A stretch of DNA of 44,276 nt, taken from an uncultured Elusimicrobiales bacterium. GTDB taxonomy: Bacteria > Elusimicrobiota > Elusimicrobia > Elusimicrobiales > Elusimicrobiaceae. The stretch spans positions 1-44,276 of the forward strand of contig CALUUY010000008.1 of assembly GCA_944324095.1 (NCBI GenBank), written 5' to 3'. Below are positions 37,967 through 44,276 of this stretch, one piece after another; the stretch's first letter is position 1; every line of letters starts with the position of its first letter. The notes below the pieces were generated by a model that was not told the DNA's origin, ran no database searches, and was given only the letters and a program-made list of their open reading frames with translations. The position numbers and the translations under genes are program-made.

Positions 37967-39343
37967 ATGCCTCAAATAAATTGGAAAGAAGTTTTTGTTT
38001 CTTTAAAAGATTTTACCAAAGCGTCCATAAAAAAATATACTTTGTGGATTTTGCATCTCTCCCCCCATCAAAACCTGCTGCACGGAGTGCTGTTATATAC
38101 GTTATTGGGGTGGGTGGCGCTGTCGCTTCCGTTTATGAACGCGCAGGATATTTCCTGGTTGGATAACCTCTTTACCGCAGCGTCCGCAGCCACCACCACG
38201 GGGCTAACCAGCGTCAGTACGGCGGACGGATACACCTGGCTGGGGCAGCTGGTAATTTTAATTTTAATTCAGGCGGGAGGATTAGGATACATGACGATGT
38301 CCTCCTTTGTATTTCTTTCTATGTCCCGGCGGCTGCGCCCGCATCAAAAAGAAGTATTAAGCGCGGAGTTTTCCCTCCCGCAGGAGTTGAACCTGCACGA
38401 CTTTTTACGCGCCGCCATCATCTTTACCGCCGTGGTGGAAAGCCTGGGTGCTGTATTTTTGTTTAACTATTTTATGCACCACAACTACGGCATTTTTCAG
38501 GCGGCGTGGTATAGTATTTTTCACAGCATATCGGCCTTTTGTACAGCCGGGTTTAGCTTGTGGAGCAACAACCTGGTTAATTTTTATGACAGCAAAACCA
38601 TCAACATTCTAATATCTTTACTGTCTTTATTAGGGGCGGTGGGTTTTATTGTGGTAACAGACATTTTTAACTGGATTACCCGCCGGGCAAAAACCATCTC
38701 TTACACTTCTAAAATTATTTTGCTGACGATGAGCAGCGTTTTACTTTTTGGCACTGTAATGGTGTACATCACCAACCCGGTAATGAGCTTGTGGGAGGCC
38801 TTCTTTCAGGCCAATGCGGCGATGACAACCGCCGGGTTTAATACGGTACAGATAGGGGCGATGTCCACCTGTTCACTGATTGTACTGGTTATTTTAATGA
38901 GCATCGGCGGTGCCCCCAGCGGTACGGGCGGCGGTATTAAATGTACGGCCTTTGCCAGTGTGATGGCTATTTTATACAACCGTTTACTGGGGCGCAAACA
39001 CATTTCTTTTTTAGACAGACGCATCCCCATACAAAAACTCTATTTGGCTACCTCCACCTTTATTTTTTATACCATCTTGCTGCTTGCCAGCGTGTTCTGG
39101 CTCACCTATACGGAGCAAGGCCAACCCTTCCTGCAACTGTTTTTTGAAGCTTCTGCGGCATTGGCTACGGCAGGGATGTCTATGGAGTTTACCTCCCAAC
39201 TGAGTGCTTGGGGCAAAATCATCATCATTATTACAATGATTATTGGCCGTGTGGGCGTTATTACGTTTGGTATGGCCTTGTTAAGGGATGACGATGACGA
39301 ACCCGAACCGGAACCGACCGAAAAGGCTGACCTGGCCATTTAA
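37967..39343 (+). CDS. TrkH-family potassium uptake protein
   Basis: This 458-residue polytopic inner-membrane K+ (or Na+) translocator has the four pseudo-repeat pore loops visible in order: AASAATTTGLTSVS (about residues 63-76), FCTAGFSLW, MTTAGFNTVQ and LATAGMSMEF. Each has the conserved Gly of the selectivity filter, and the conserved GGAPSGTGGGIKCTAF linker is present. The tail is acidic (DDDDEPEPEPTEK). No TrkA/KtrA regulatory subunit gene is adjacent, although family members usually need one. The start has no Shine-Dalgarno and lies just behind the previous terminator. Confidence 0.93.
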   Translation: MPQINWKEVFVSLKDFTKASIKKYTLWILHLSPHQNLLHGVLLYTLLGWVALSLPFMNAQDISWLDNLFTAASAATTTGLTSVSTADGYTWLGQLVILILIQAGGLGYMTMSSFVFLSMSRRLRPHQKEVLSAEFSLPQELNLHDFLRAAIIFTAVVESLGAVFLFNYFMHHNYGIFQAAWYSIFHSISAFCTAGFSLWSNNLVNFYDSKTINILISLLSLLGAVGFIVVTDIFNWITRRAKTISYTSKIILLTMSSVLLFGTVMVYITNPVMSLWEAFFQANAAMTTAGFNTVQIGAMSTCSLIVLVILMSIGGAPSGTGGGIKCTAFASVMAILYNRLLGRKHISFLDRRIPIQKLYLATSTFIFYTILLLASVFWLTYTEQGQPFLQLFFEASAALATAGMSMEFTSQLSAWGKIIIIITMIIGRVGVITFGMALLRDDDDEPEPEPTEKADLAI

Positions 39344-39372
39344 CCCCGGCCGGAAGCCCAAACTATTTTTTG

Positions 39373-39378
39373 TAAAAT
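39373..39378 (+). promoter_or_regulatory. -10 box of rimO (leaderless layout)
   Basis: TAAAAT, within TTTTTTGTAAAATATAAGT, ends 6 nt before the rimO ATG at 39385. No ribosome site is present. The TTTTGTAAAAT string is shared with the tRNA-Gly promoter. Confidence 0.5.
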
Positions 39379-39384
39379 ATAAGT

Positions 39385-40671
39385 ATGAAATTCTTTTTAA
39401 TCAGCTTAGGCTGCCCCAAAAATCTTACTAACAGCGAGGAGTTTACCGCCCGCCTGCTGGCCCACGGCCACCAGCTGGTATTCACCCCCGAAGAAGCCGA
39501 CACGGTGATCATCAACACCTGCGGTTTTATTTCGTCCGCCGTAAAAGAAGGCAACGAGGAAATCCGCCGCGCGCTGGATTTAAAAAGCCAAGGCGTCATC
39601 AAACGTGTAGCCGTAACCGGCTGTATGGTGGAACGTTATCGCCAAAAGCTGGTAAAAGATTTCCCGGAAGCAGACACTGTTTTCTCTATCTCCGCACAGG
39701 AACATATTGAAGATTTATTGGATAAAGACGGCCTATTTTTAGAGCCGCTTCCCACCAAGCTTTACCTGCCTGAGTTTAAAATGAGCCTTACCGCCCCCCA
39801 TACGGCCTATTTAAAAGTGGCCGACGGCTGCAATAACCGCTGTGCCTATTGCACCATTCCCTCCATACGCGGGCCGTACCGCTCTAAACCTATGGAGCAA
39901 ATTGTAAAAGAAGCCCGCCTAATGGTGCAAAGCGGAGTGAAAGAAATTTCATTAATTGCGCAGGATACCACGTCTTATGGGTTAGATTTGTACGGCGAAT
40001 TAAAACTAACCGAACTCTTGCAAAAACTGCTTAAAATACGCGGTTTGGGGCGCCTGCGCATTATGTATGCCTATCCGCACCGCGTTACGCTGGAGCTGGC
40101 CCGGTTAATGGCGGGAGAGGAAAAAATTTTCCATTATTTGGACATTCCCCTCCAACACATTGCAGACCCGGTGCTTAAAAATATGAACCGCCATTGCGAC
40201 GCGGCCAAAATCCGCCAGACGTTGGATATGCTTAAAAAAGAAGTGCCGGATATTTCCCTGCGTACCAATTTTATTGTTGGCTTTCCGCAGGAAACCCAAA
40301 AAGATTTTGAACAGCTAAAAAAATTCGTGCGGGAATACGAATTTGACAATATGGGCGTGTTTGAATTCTTCCGCGAAAAAGGCACCGCCGCCTATGATAT
40401 GAAGCAAATCCCCGCGGCTGTAAAACATCAGCGCGCCCGCGAGCTGGAAGAAACCCAAAGCCGCGTGATAGACAAAATTAACAAACGCCTCGTAGGTAGC
40501 GTATTAGAGGCTATTGCAGACGGCCCGGATTTTGGACGCACCTATAAAGACGCCCCGGATATTGACGGACGCGTAACTTTTACCCGCCCCGTAACCCCCG
40601 GCCTTATTTTTAAAGCCCGCGTGGTGGCCGCCCAAGGCTATGAACGGGAACTGGAACCGCTTATCAAATAG
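39385..40671 (+). CDS. rimO: Ribosomal protein S12 methylthiotransferase
   Basis: RimO adds a methylthio group to an Asp of ribosomal protein S12 using two [4Fe-4S] clusters and SAM. The 428-residue protein has the N-terminal UPF0004 domain cysteines (Cys10 in SLGCPKN, about Cys46 in NTCGF, about Cys80 in TGCMVERY). The radical-SAM motif CNNRCAYC starts near residue 149, and a C-terminal TRAM domain (about 365-425) ends the protein. LGCPKNLTNSE at the start and YAYPH separate RimO from MiaB-type enzymes. It stands alone between trkH and a convergent gene. Confidence 0.95.
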   Translation: MKFFLISLGCPKNLTNSEEFTARLLAHGHQLVFTPEEADTVIINTCGFISSAVKEGNEEIRRALDLKSQGVIKRVAVTGCMVERYRQKLVKDFPEADTVFSISAQEHIEDLLDKDGLFLEPLPTKLYLPEFKMSLTAPHTAYLKVADGCNNRCAYCTIPSIRGPYRSKPMEQIVKEARLMVQSGVKEISLIAQDTTSYGLDLYGELKLTELLQKLLKIRGLGRLRIMYAYPHRVTLELARLMAGEEKIFHYLDIPLQHIADPVLKNMNRHCDAAKIRQTLDMLKKEVPDISLRTNFIVGFPQETQKDFEQLKKFVREYEFDNMGVFEFFREKGTAAYDMKQIPAAVKHQRARELEETQSRVIDKINKRLVGSVLEAIADGPDFGRTYKDAPDIDGRVTFTRPVTPGLIFKARVVAAQGYERELEPLIK

Positions 40672-40702
40672 TTCCCCTCTATTGTTTATTTACAATACAC
40701 CC

Positions 40703-40730
40703 CAAAGCCCCGGTAAAAACCGGGGCTTTG
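40703..40730. terminator. Hairpin between convergent rimO and the phospholipase D gene
   Basis: An 11-bp stem CAAAGCCCCGG/CCGGGGCTTTG with loop TAAAAA. It lacks a T-tract on either strand, so it would be a weak intrinsic terminator. Confidence 0.6.
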
Positions 40731-40800
40731 GGTTATTACTTAAATAATACTTTTACAAGATTCACTGGCTATCTGCTGTACCACGGCGCCAATAGGCGGG

Positions 40801-42828
40801 TTAGAGTTGGTTCGTCAGCGCGTCCACCAGAAAGGAGGCCCAGCCAATATCCAGTTCCTGCGTCATTGGTTTAGAGTGGGCAAAATCTTTTTCAAACAAG
40901 CGTTTTTCCAGCTCTGCCACAAAAGCCGGGTCATCTATTCCCACACTCATTTCTGCATTGATAAACAGGCTCATTTTGTCAAAATTGGCCGACCCAACTA
41001 CCGCCCACCCGTCATACAAAGCGGCTTTTACGTGGCTCATACCGTTGTAAAAATAAACCTGCACACCGTTACGCCAAAGCTGGTTGGCTTTAATGCGGTT
41101 GTTGGCGTCCATAATACCGATATCGTTTTCTCCGGGTAAGATAACGCGCACATCTACTCCGCGGCCGCGGGCTTGGATGAGTTCGTCCACAATGCGGTCA
41201 TCAGAAAAATAGGCGTTTTGTATAAAAATACGTTTTTTGGCGCGGCGGATGGCTTCGCGCTGCGCGTTAAAAATTTCTGCATCGGTTGGCTTGGTGTACA
41301 TTAAACGCACGTTAATCATACCGGGTTCCTCGCGGTTCACGTCACGGGAACTTTTGCTAAACAGTTTGCGGTAAGCGGCGGCATAATCGCCCCCCCAGCC
41401 GGTAAAAGACCAGGTTTCATAAAAGTTTTTAACCAGCTTGCCCACCACAGGCCCCTGCAAAGCAAGCATCATATCGTGCCAAGTATAGCGGTATTCTTCA
41501 CCAATATTCATTCCGCCGGTATAGGCTATTTTACGGTCAACGATGTACACTTTACTGTGGTCAAAATTACTCCAAGTATTTAAATGGGTACGGGCAGAGG
41601 CTTTGGATTTTTTTTCTATATAATCATCTATGCTTTTGGGCATTTTAAAATGATCGCCGGGGGTAAACTCGGGCTCTTTGACGGAATTTAATACAGTGTT
41701 TAACTCGTCCACAATTACGCGCACATCCACCCCGTCGTTAGAGCGTTCACGCAGCATATCGGCAATTTTAAGCCCGTACGGATCGGCCGCAAAAATATAG
41801 GTGCGCACAAAAATAGACTCTTGCGCCCGCTGCATAGCCAAAATAAAATGCGGGAAAAATTCCTCCCCATCTATAAGTAAGGTAACATTGGCTTTATAGT
41901 TTTGGCGGCTGATGTGCCTGTCCAGCCAGGCATTAAAATCCTTTAAATCCATTTCCTCGCCGGATGAGGCCAGCGGGGGCACTTGGGGCAAATCTTTTAT
42001 CTTAGGCGGAAGCGCCGTGTACAGGGTGGACGTACCCATAGAAATCAATCTATGCGCCGACGTGAACGGCGCCTTAATCACCCCAAATAAATGACTTTTA
42101 ACAAAAAAAGAATAAATAAACGAAACCGAAAACCCCAGCCCCGTCATTTCCTTTTCCACTTGATAATAATCGGGCAGTTTAAGCTGGATGATTTGGTCTT
42201 TCTCTACATCTACATACAAAAAAGGAGAAAGCGGCACACCGTTTAGCGTAAGCAAATATTGGGTATAAGGCGCGTGGGTGGCTATAACCGCCTGTTTTAA
42301 GCGTTCATATAACAACGCCCTAAACTGAGCCGAAGACACCCGCCCCGTTATTTTTACGTCTGCCGGGGCTTTGTTTAGCTCCACCAAATCGGCAGAGCCG
42401 TCCGGGCGGCGGTACAGCATTGTTTCATAATTTTGAATAAGAACTACCTTGCCTTCTAACGGATGCTGCGGCAAGAGAGACATTAACGTGTCTTTTAATA
42501 GCACCACCCAGTCCGTACCGGCCAAGGCAACAGGTTCGGCGCGGCGGGGCATTTTTTTACCGTCTGCTTCCTGTGCACTTAAGGTGAGCATTGGCAAGCG
42601 GCTGGAAGGCTCCAAGTCTTTTAAATCAGCCTGTAAATAAAAACTTTTGCCTTTGTAGTCATATTGAATGTATAACTGATGAGAAGCCACAAACGCGGCT
42701 GACGGATTTAATCTCCCGCCGTCCACCGCTTCCAAGGCTTGGCGGCCTTTATAGGGTTGGCTGGTACAGGCGCACAATACGCACGCCAAAATGGAAAAAA
42801 ATACAAAACGAAACTTTTTTAAATTCAT
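40801..42828 (-). CDS. Phospholipase D/cardiolipin synthase-like lipoprotein
   Basis: This 675-residue protein has a lipobox (FFSILACVLCAC, lipidated Cys about 21), so it is anchored in an envelope membrane. After a 300-residue N-terminal region unlike known domains come two PLD modules with the paired HxKxxxxD motifs: HSKVYIVD at about residue 421 (followed by GGMNIG) and HVKAALYD at about 598 (followed by GSANFD). Two-HKD proteins of this type are cardiolipin synthases or phospholipases; this one is longer than ClsA/ClsB. Substrate lipid unknown. It has a leaderless-type promoter and stands alone. Confidence 0.88.
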   Translation of the reverse strand: MNLKKFRFVFFSILACVLCACTSQPYKGRQALEAVDGGRLNPSAAFVASHQLYIQYDYKGKSFYLQADLKDLEPSSRLPMLTLSAQEADGKKMPRRAEPVALAGTDWVVLLKDTLMSLLPQHPLEGKVVLIQNYETMLYRRPDGSADLVELNKAPADVKITGRVSSAQFRALLYERLKQAVIATHAPYTQYLLTLNGVPLSPFLYVDVEKDQIIQLKLPDYYQVEKEMTGLGFSVSFIYSFFVKSHLFGVIKAPFTSAHRLISMGTSTLYTALPPKIKDLPQVPPLASSGEEMDLKDFNAWLDRHISRQNYKANVTLLIDGEEFFPHFILAMQRAQESIFVRTYIFAADPYGLKIADMLRERSNDGVDVRVIVDELNTVLNSVKEPEFTPGDHFKMPKSIDDYIEKKSKASARTHLNTWSNFDHSKVYIVDRKIAYTGGMNIGEEYRYTWHDMMLALQGPVVGKLVKNFYETWSFTGWGGDYAAAYRKLFSKSSRDVNREEPGMINVRLMYTKPTDAEIFNAQREAIRRAKKRIFIQNAYFSDDRIVDELIQARGRGVDVRVILPGENDIGIMDANNRIKANQLWRNGVQVYFYNGMSHVKAALYDGWAVVGSANFDKMSLFINAEMSVGIDDPAFVAELEKRLFEKDFAHSKPMTQELDIGWASFLVDALTNQL

Positions 42829-42834
42829 TATTTT

Positions 42835-42843
42835 ATTGTATCA
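42835..42843 (-). promoter_or_regulatory. Extended -10 promoter of the phospholipase D gene (leaderless layout)
   Basis: On the minus strand TGATACAAT ends 6 nt before the ATG at 42828. No Shine-Dalgarno lies between. Confidence 0.55.
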
Positions 42844-42920
42844 AATACGCCGCCGAAGATAAGTAAAACGGTTGCCGTGCTTATCCCCATTCCATTTTAA
42901 TCTTAGAGCCGACACTTCAC

Positions 42921-43526
42921 CTATAAATAAGGCTTGATGGCTTTATGTACTTTTTGGGCCACTATTTCATAACCGGCGGCATTGGGGTGGATGGGATCGG
43001 CCTTATACTTATTTTTGCCAAAGATACCGTCCAAAATACCGGGCACAAAAAGGGCCTGTTTCTCTTTGGCTATTTGTTTGTAAAGTTTGGTATAGCGGCT
43101 CATACCGGGGTATCCGCCAGTGTCCACCAGAACGGCAATGGCTCCGGCTTGTTGTACTTCGTCAACAATATGGCGAATAGCTTGTTCGGTTTGTTCAAAA
43201 GGCACACTGCGCATAAAGTCATTTCCGCCAAATTCTATCAGCACCATATACGGGTTATTTTGAAGCACTTGCCCCAAGCGTGAAGGTGCATTGGCGGCAG
43301 TATCGCCGGATAAGCCCAAATTTACCACCGGGCGGTTAATCATACGCGCCAAAACAGCAGGGTAAGATTTGTCTTTCCCGGCGCCGTAACCGGCGGTGAG
43401 GCTATCCCCAAAGGCCACAATGTTTTGGCCGGAGTTGTGTAAATTTTTTATTTCCGGTGTTGTTGCGCCACGCATAAACCAAACCACAAATATAATTACA
43501 AAAAGCCATAAAATGTATTTTTTCAT
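42921..43526 (-). CDS. GDSL-type esterase/arylesterase (TesA-like), membrane-anchored or exported
   Basis: This 201-residue protein has a hydrophobic N-terminal segment (ILWLFVIIFVVWF, residues 5-17), a signal anchor or signal peptide. The SGNH hydrolase blocks follow in order: AFGDSLTAGYG with nucleophile Ser42, NLGLSGDTA with the oxyanion Gly, FGGNDFMR with the Asn, and DPIHPNAAGY with the catalytic Asp/His. This matches TesA-type esterase/lysophospholipase. The likely site of action is the periplasm. It is divergent from cdd, with only 66 nt between the start codons. Confidence 0.92.
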   Translation of the reverse strand: MKKYILWLFVIIFVVWFMRGATTPEIKNLHNSGQNIVAFGDSLTAGYGAGKDKSYPAVLARMINRPVVNLGLSGDTAANAPSRLGQVLQNNPYMVLIEFGGNDFMRSVPFEQTEQAIRHIVDEVQQAGAIAVLVDTGGYPGMSRYTKLYKQIAKEKQALFVPGILDGIFGKNKYKADPIHPNAAGYEIVAQKVHKAIKPYL

Positions 43527-43532
43527 ATTGTT

Positions 43533-43538
43533 ATTATA
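43533..43538 (-). promoter_or_regulatory. -10 box of the GDSL esterase gene (leaderless layout)
   Basis: On the minus strand TATAAT ends 6 nt before the ATG at 43526. No ribosome site is present. Confidence 0.55.
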
Positions 43539-43558
43539 AAAAATATTTCCGGCGGGGA

Positions 43559-43586
43559 TTGACTTTTTTAGCCGTTATTATAAAAT
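43559..43586 (+). promoter_or_regulatory. Promoter of cdd (leaderless layout)
   Basis: TTGACT (43559-43564), a 16-nt spacer and TAAAAT (43581-43586), then 6 nt to the ATG at 43593. A start site 7 nt after the -10 would be the A of the ATG itself. Confidence 0.7.
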
Positions 43587-43592
43587 AAGAGT

Positions 43593-44030
43593 ATGAAGAA
43601 ACCGACGAAAAAAGATTTAACCACCGCCCTTTTGGATGCTGCACAAGCAGCACGGGAAAATTCGTATTCCCCCTACTCCAAGTTTAAAGTAGGGGCAGCC
43701 GTTTTAACCCGCAGCGGACGCATTTACACGGGTACCAATATAGAGAACTCCTCTTTTGGCTTAACCGTTTGTGCGGAACGCAATGCCGTATTTGCGGCAG
43801 TGGGAGCCGGAGAAAGAGAGCTGGTAGCTTTGGCGCTGGTAACCGAAAAACTGCCGGGAGCAAAAGTAAACTCTCCCTGCGGGGCCTGCCGCCAAGTATT
43901 GGCAGAATTTATGAAACCCAATGCACCCATCTATATGGCTATGCTGGACGGGGTAAAACGCGTTGTGGTTAAAAAAACACTAAAAGATTTAATACCGCTG
44001 GTGTTTAACCTTACTACTACTAAAAAATAA
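43593..44030 (+). CDS. cdd: Cytidine deaminase
   Basis: Cdd deaminates cytidine and deoxycytidine to uridine and deoxyuridine in pyrimidine salvage. The 145-residue protein is the short, homotetrameric class. It shows SPYSKFKVGAAVLT, NIENSSFGLTVCAERNAV (zinc ligand Cys and catalytic Glu in C-A-E) and PCGACRQVLAEF with the other two zinc Cys. The ATG is 6 nt behind the -10, with no Shine-Dalgarno. A terminator-like hairpin follows. It complements dut in pyrimidine deoxynucleotide handling. Confidence 0.96.
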   Translation: MKKPTKKDLTTALLDAAQAARENSYSPYSKFKVGAAVLTRSGRIYTGTNIENSSFGLTVCAERNAVFAAVGAGERELVALALVTEKLPGAKVNSPCGACRQVLAEFMKPNAPIYMAMLDGVKRVVVKKTLKDLIPLVFNLTTTKK

Positions 44031-44057
44031 AGGCGCGGTAAAACGCGTCTTTATTTT
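44026..44057 (+). terminator. Rho-independent terminator after cdd
   Basis: AATAAAGGCGCG pairs with CGCGTCTTTATT (one G-T) around a 6-nt loop, followed by a short TTA tail. The left arm overlaps the stop codon. Confidence 0.75.
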
Positions 44058-44095
44058 AGGCGTAAGGGCGCCAGCGCGACACACGGGGGATTATT

Positions 44096-44276
44096 ATGCT
44101 ACACACCACATACAAAGGCTTAAACGCCTTTTATTTGGAGAATGATCAGCTGCGCCTTACTTTCCTGCCGGATTATGCCTGCAAACTGGCCAGCTTGGTA
44201 AAAAAACAAACCGGGCGGGAATTTTTATTCCAAAGCCCTAAAGAAAAATTAACGCTGCCGCATTACGGCGCACCGT
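44096..44276 (+). CDS. Aldose 1-epimerase-like protein, partial (runs off the window)
   Basis: The first 60 codons from the ATG at 44096 (behind a GGGGGA ribosome site) are in frame to the end of the window. The pattern of alternating strands NAFYLENDQLRLTFLPDYACKLASLVKKQTGREFLF resembles the N-terminal strands of galactose mutarotase-like (aldose 1-epimerase) proteins, where L-x-V-x-V-L-P-x-x-G-x-x-I-x-S-L is followed by G-x-E-x-L. The catalytic residues would lie beyond the window. The assignment is tentative. Confidence 0.6.
   Translation, partial: MLHTTYKGLNAFYLENDQLRLTFLPDYACKLASLVKKQTGREFLFQSPKEKLTLPHYGAP

Noticed and set aside
1-44276. Search for CRISPR arrays, insertion sequences, integrases, prophage genes or a defence island
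   Set aside because: No regularly spaced direct repeats, transposase, recombinase or phage structural motifs were seen. The gene content is that of a core chromosome.

Overview
The window looks like a stretch of bacterial chromosome from a diderm (Gram-negative) organism. It carries Kdo synthesis genes (kdsA and a kdsD-like isomerase), the Lpt lipopolysaccharide-export genes lptC-lptA-lptB, an OmpA/Pal-type lipoprotein and several lipobox proteins. Four small type IV pilin-like genes with the MKKGFTLVELL-type leader, an acetate kinase, and mid-GC codon use with many AAA/TTT-rich intergenic stretches together suggest an Elusimicrobiota (Elusimicrobium-like, gut-associated) genome. That assignment is inference from gene content and protein style, with no search behind it. 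I see no insertion sequence, phage module, CRISPR array or rRNA.

Layout. 1-4.6 kb: a truncated membrane protein and tRNA-Gly, a secreted repeat protein, a BaiN/HI0933 flavoprotein coupled to a MORN/YwqK-like repeat protein, and a second secreted repeat protein. 4.8-8.4 kb: acetate kinase, a DUF47-PiT phosphate uptake pair and a short OsmC. 8.5-13 kb (minus strand): a secreted unknown, then the operon lipoprotein-nadA-nadC-aminotransferase. 13.2-18.1 kb: AGCS symporter, MscS-family channel, a lipoprotein and Pal/OmpA. 18.1-18.5 kb: an intergenic region with four perfect DnaA boxes and one near-perfect box, beside a long compound hairpin and AT-rich DNA; it is a candidate replication origin. 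18.5-26.5 kb: an esterase-like protein without its serine, a 55-residue protein, a HEAT-like protein with dut, then the plus-strand envelope run kdsA-smallTM-kdsD-lptC-lptA-lptB-cysE. 26.7-33 kb: three pilins, guaC, an FKBP isomerase, a soluble MgtE_N-CBS protein, and an AlbA_2(Schlafen-like)-SUI1/YciH-pilin operon. 33-34.4 kb: two tandem secreted paralogs. 34.7-44.3 kb: tRNA-Asn, an MFS transporter, a DnaJ-OsmC-OsmC stress operon, TrkH, rimO, a phospholipase D lipoprotein, a GDSL esterase, cytidine deaminase and the start of an aldose-epimerase-like gene.

The genes cover central energy metabolism (acetate kinase, phosphate uptake), NAD and nucleotide metabolism (nadA, nadC, guaC, dut, cdd), outer-membrane biogenesis, ion and osmotic homeostasis (TrkH, MscS, AGCS) and oxidative or protein stress (three OsmC proteins, a CbpA-like DnaJ).

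The most unusual signals are: (i) the DnaA-box cluster far from any dnaA gene in view; (ii) a recurring promoter layout in which a -10 element lies only 6-8 nt before the ATG with no Shine-Dalgarno, implying many leaderless mRNAs; (iii) the translationally coupled AlbA_2-SUI1 pair; (iv) lipidated LptC and LptA with no kdsC in the cluster; (v) a CxxC-x5-CxxC cysteine cluster in the serine acetyltransferase. All calls come from reading the sequence and recognising motifs; no database search was run.
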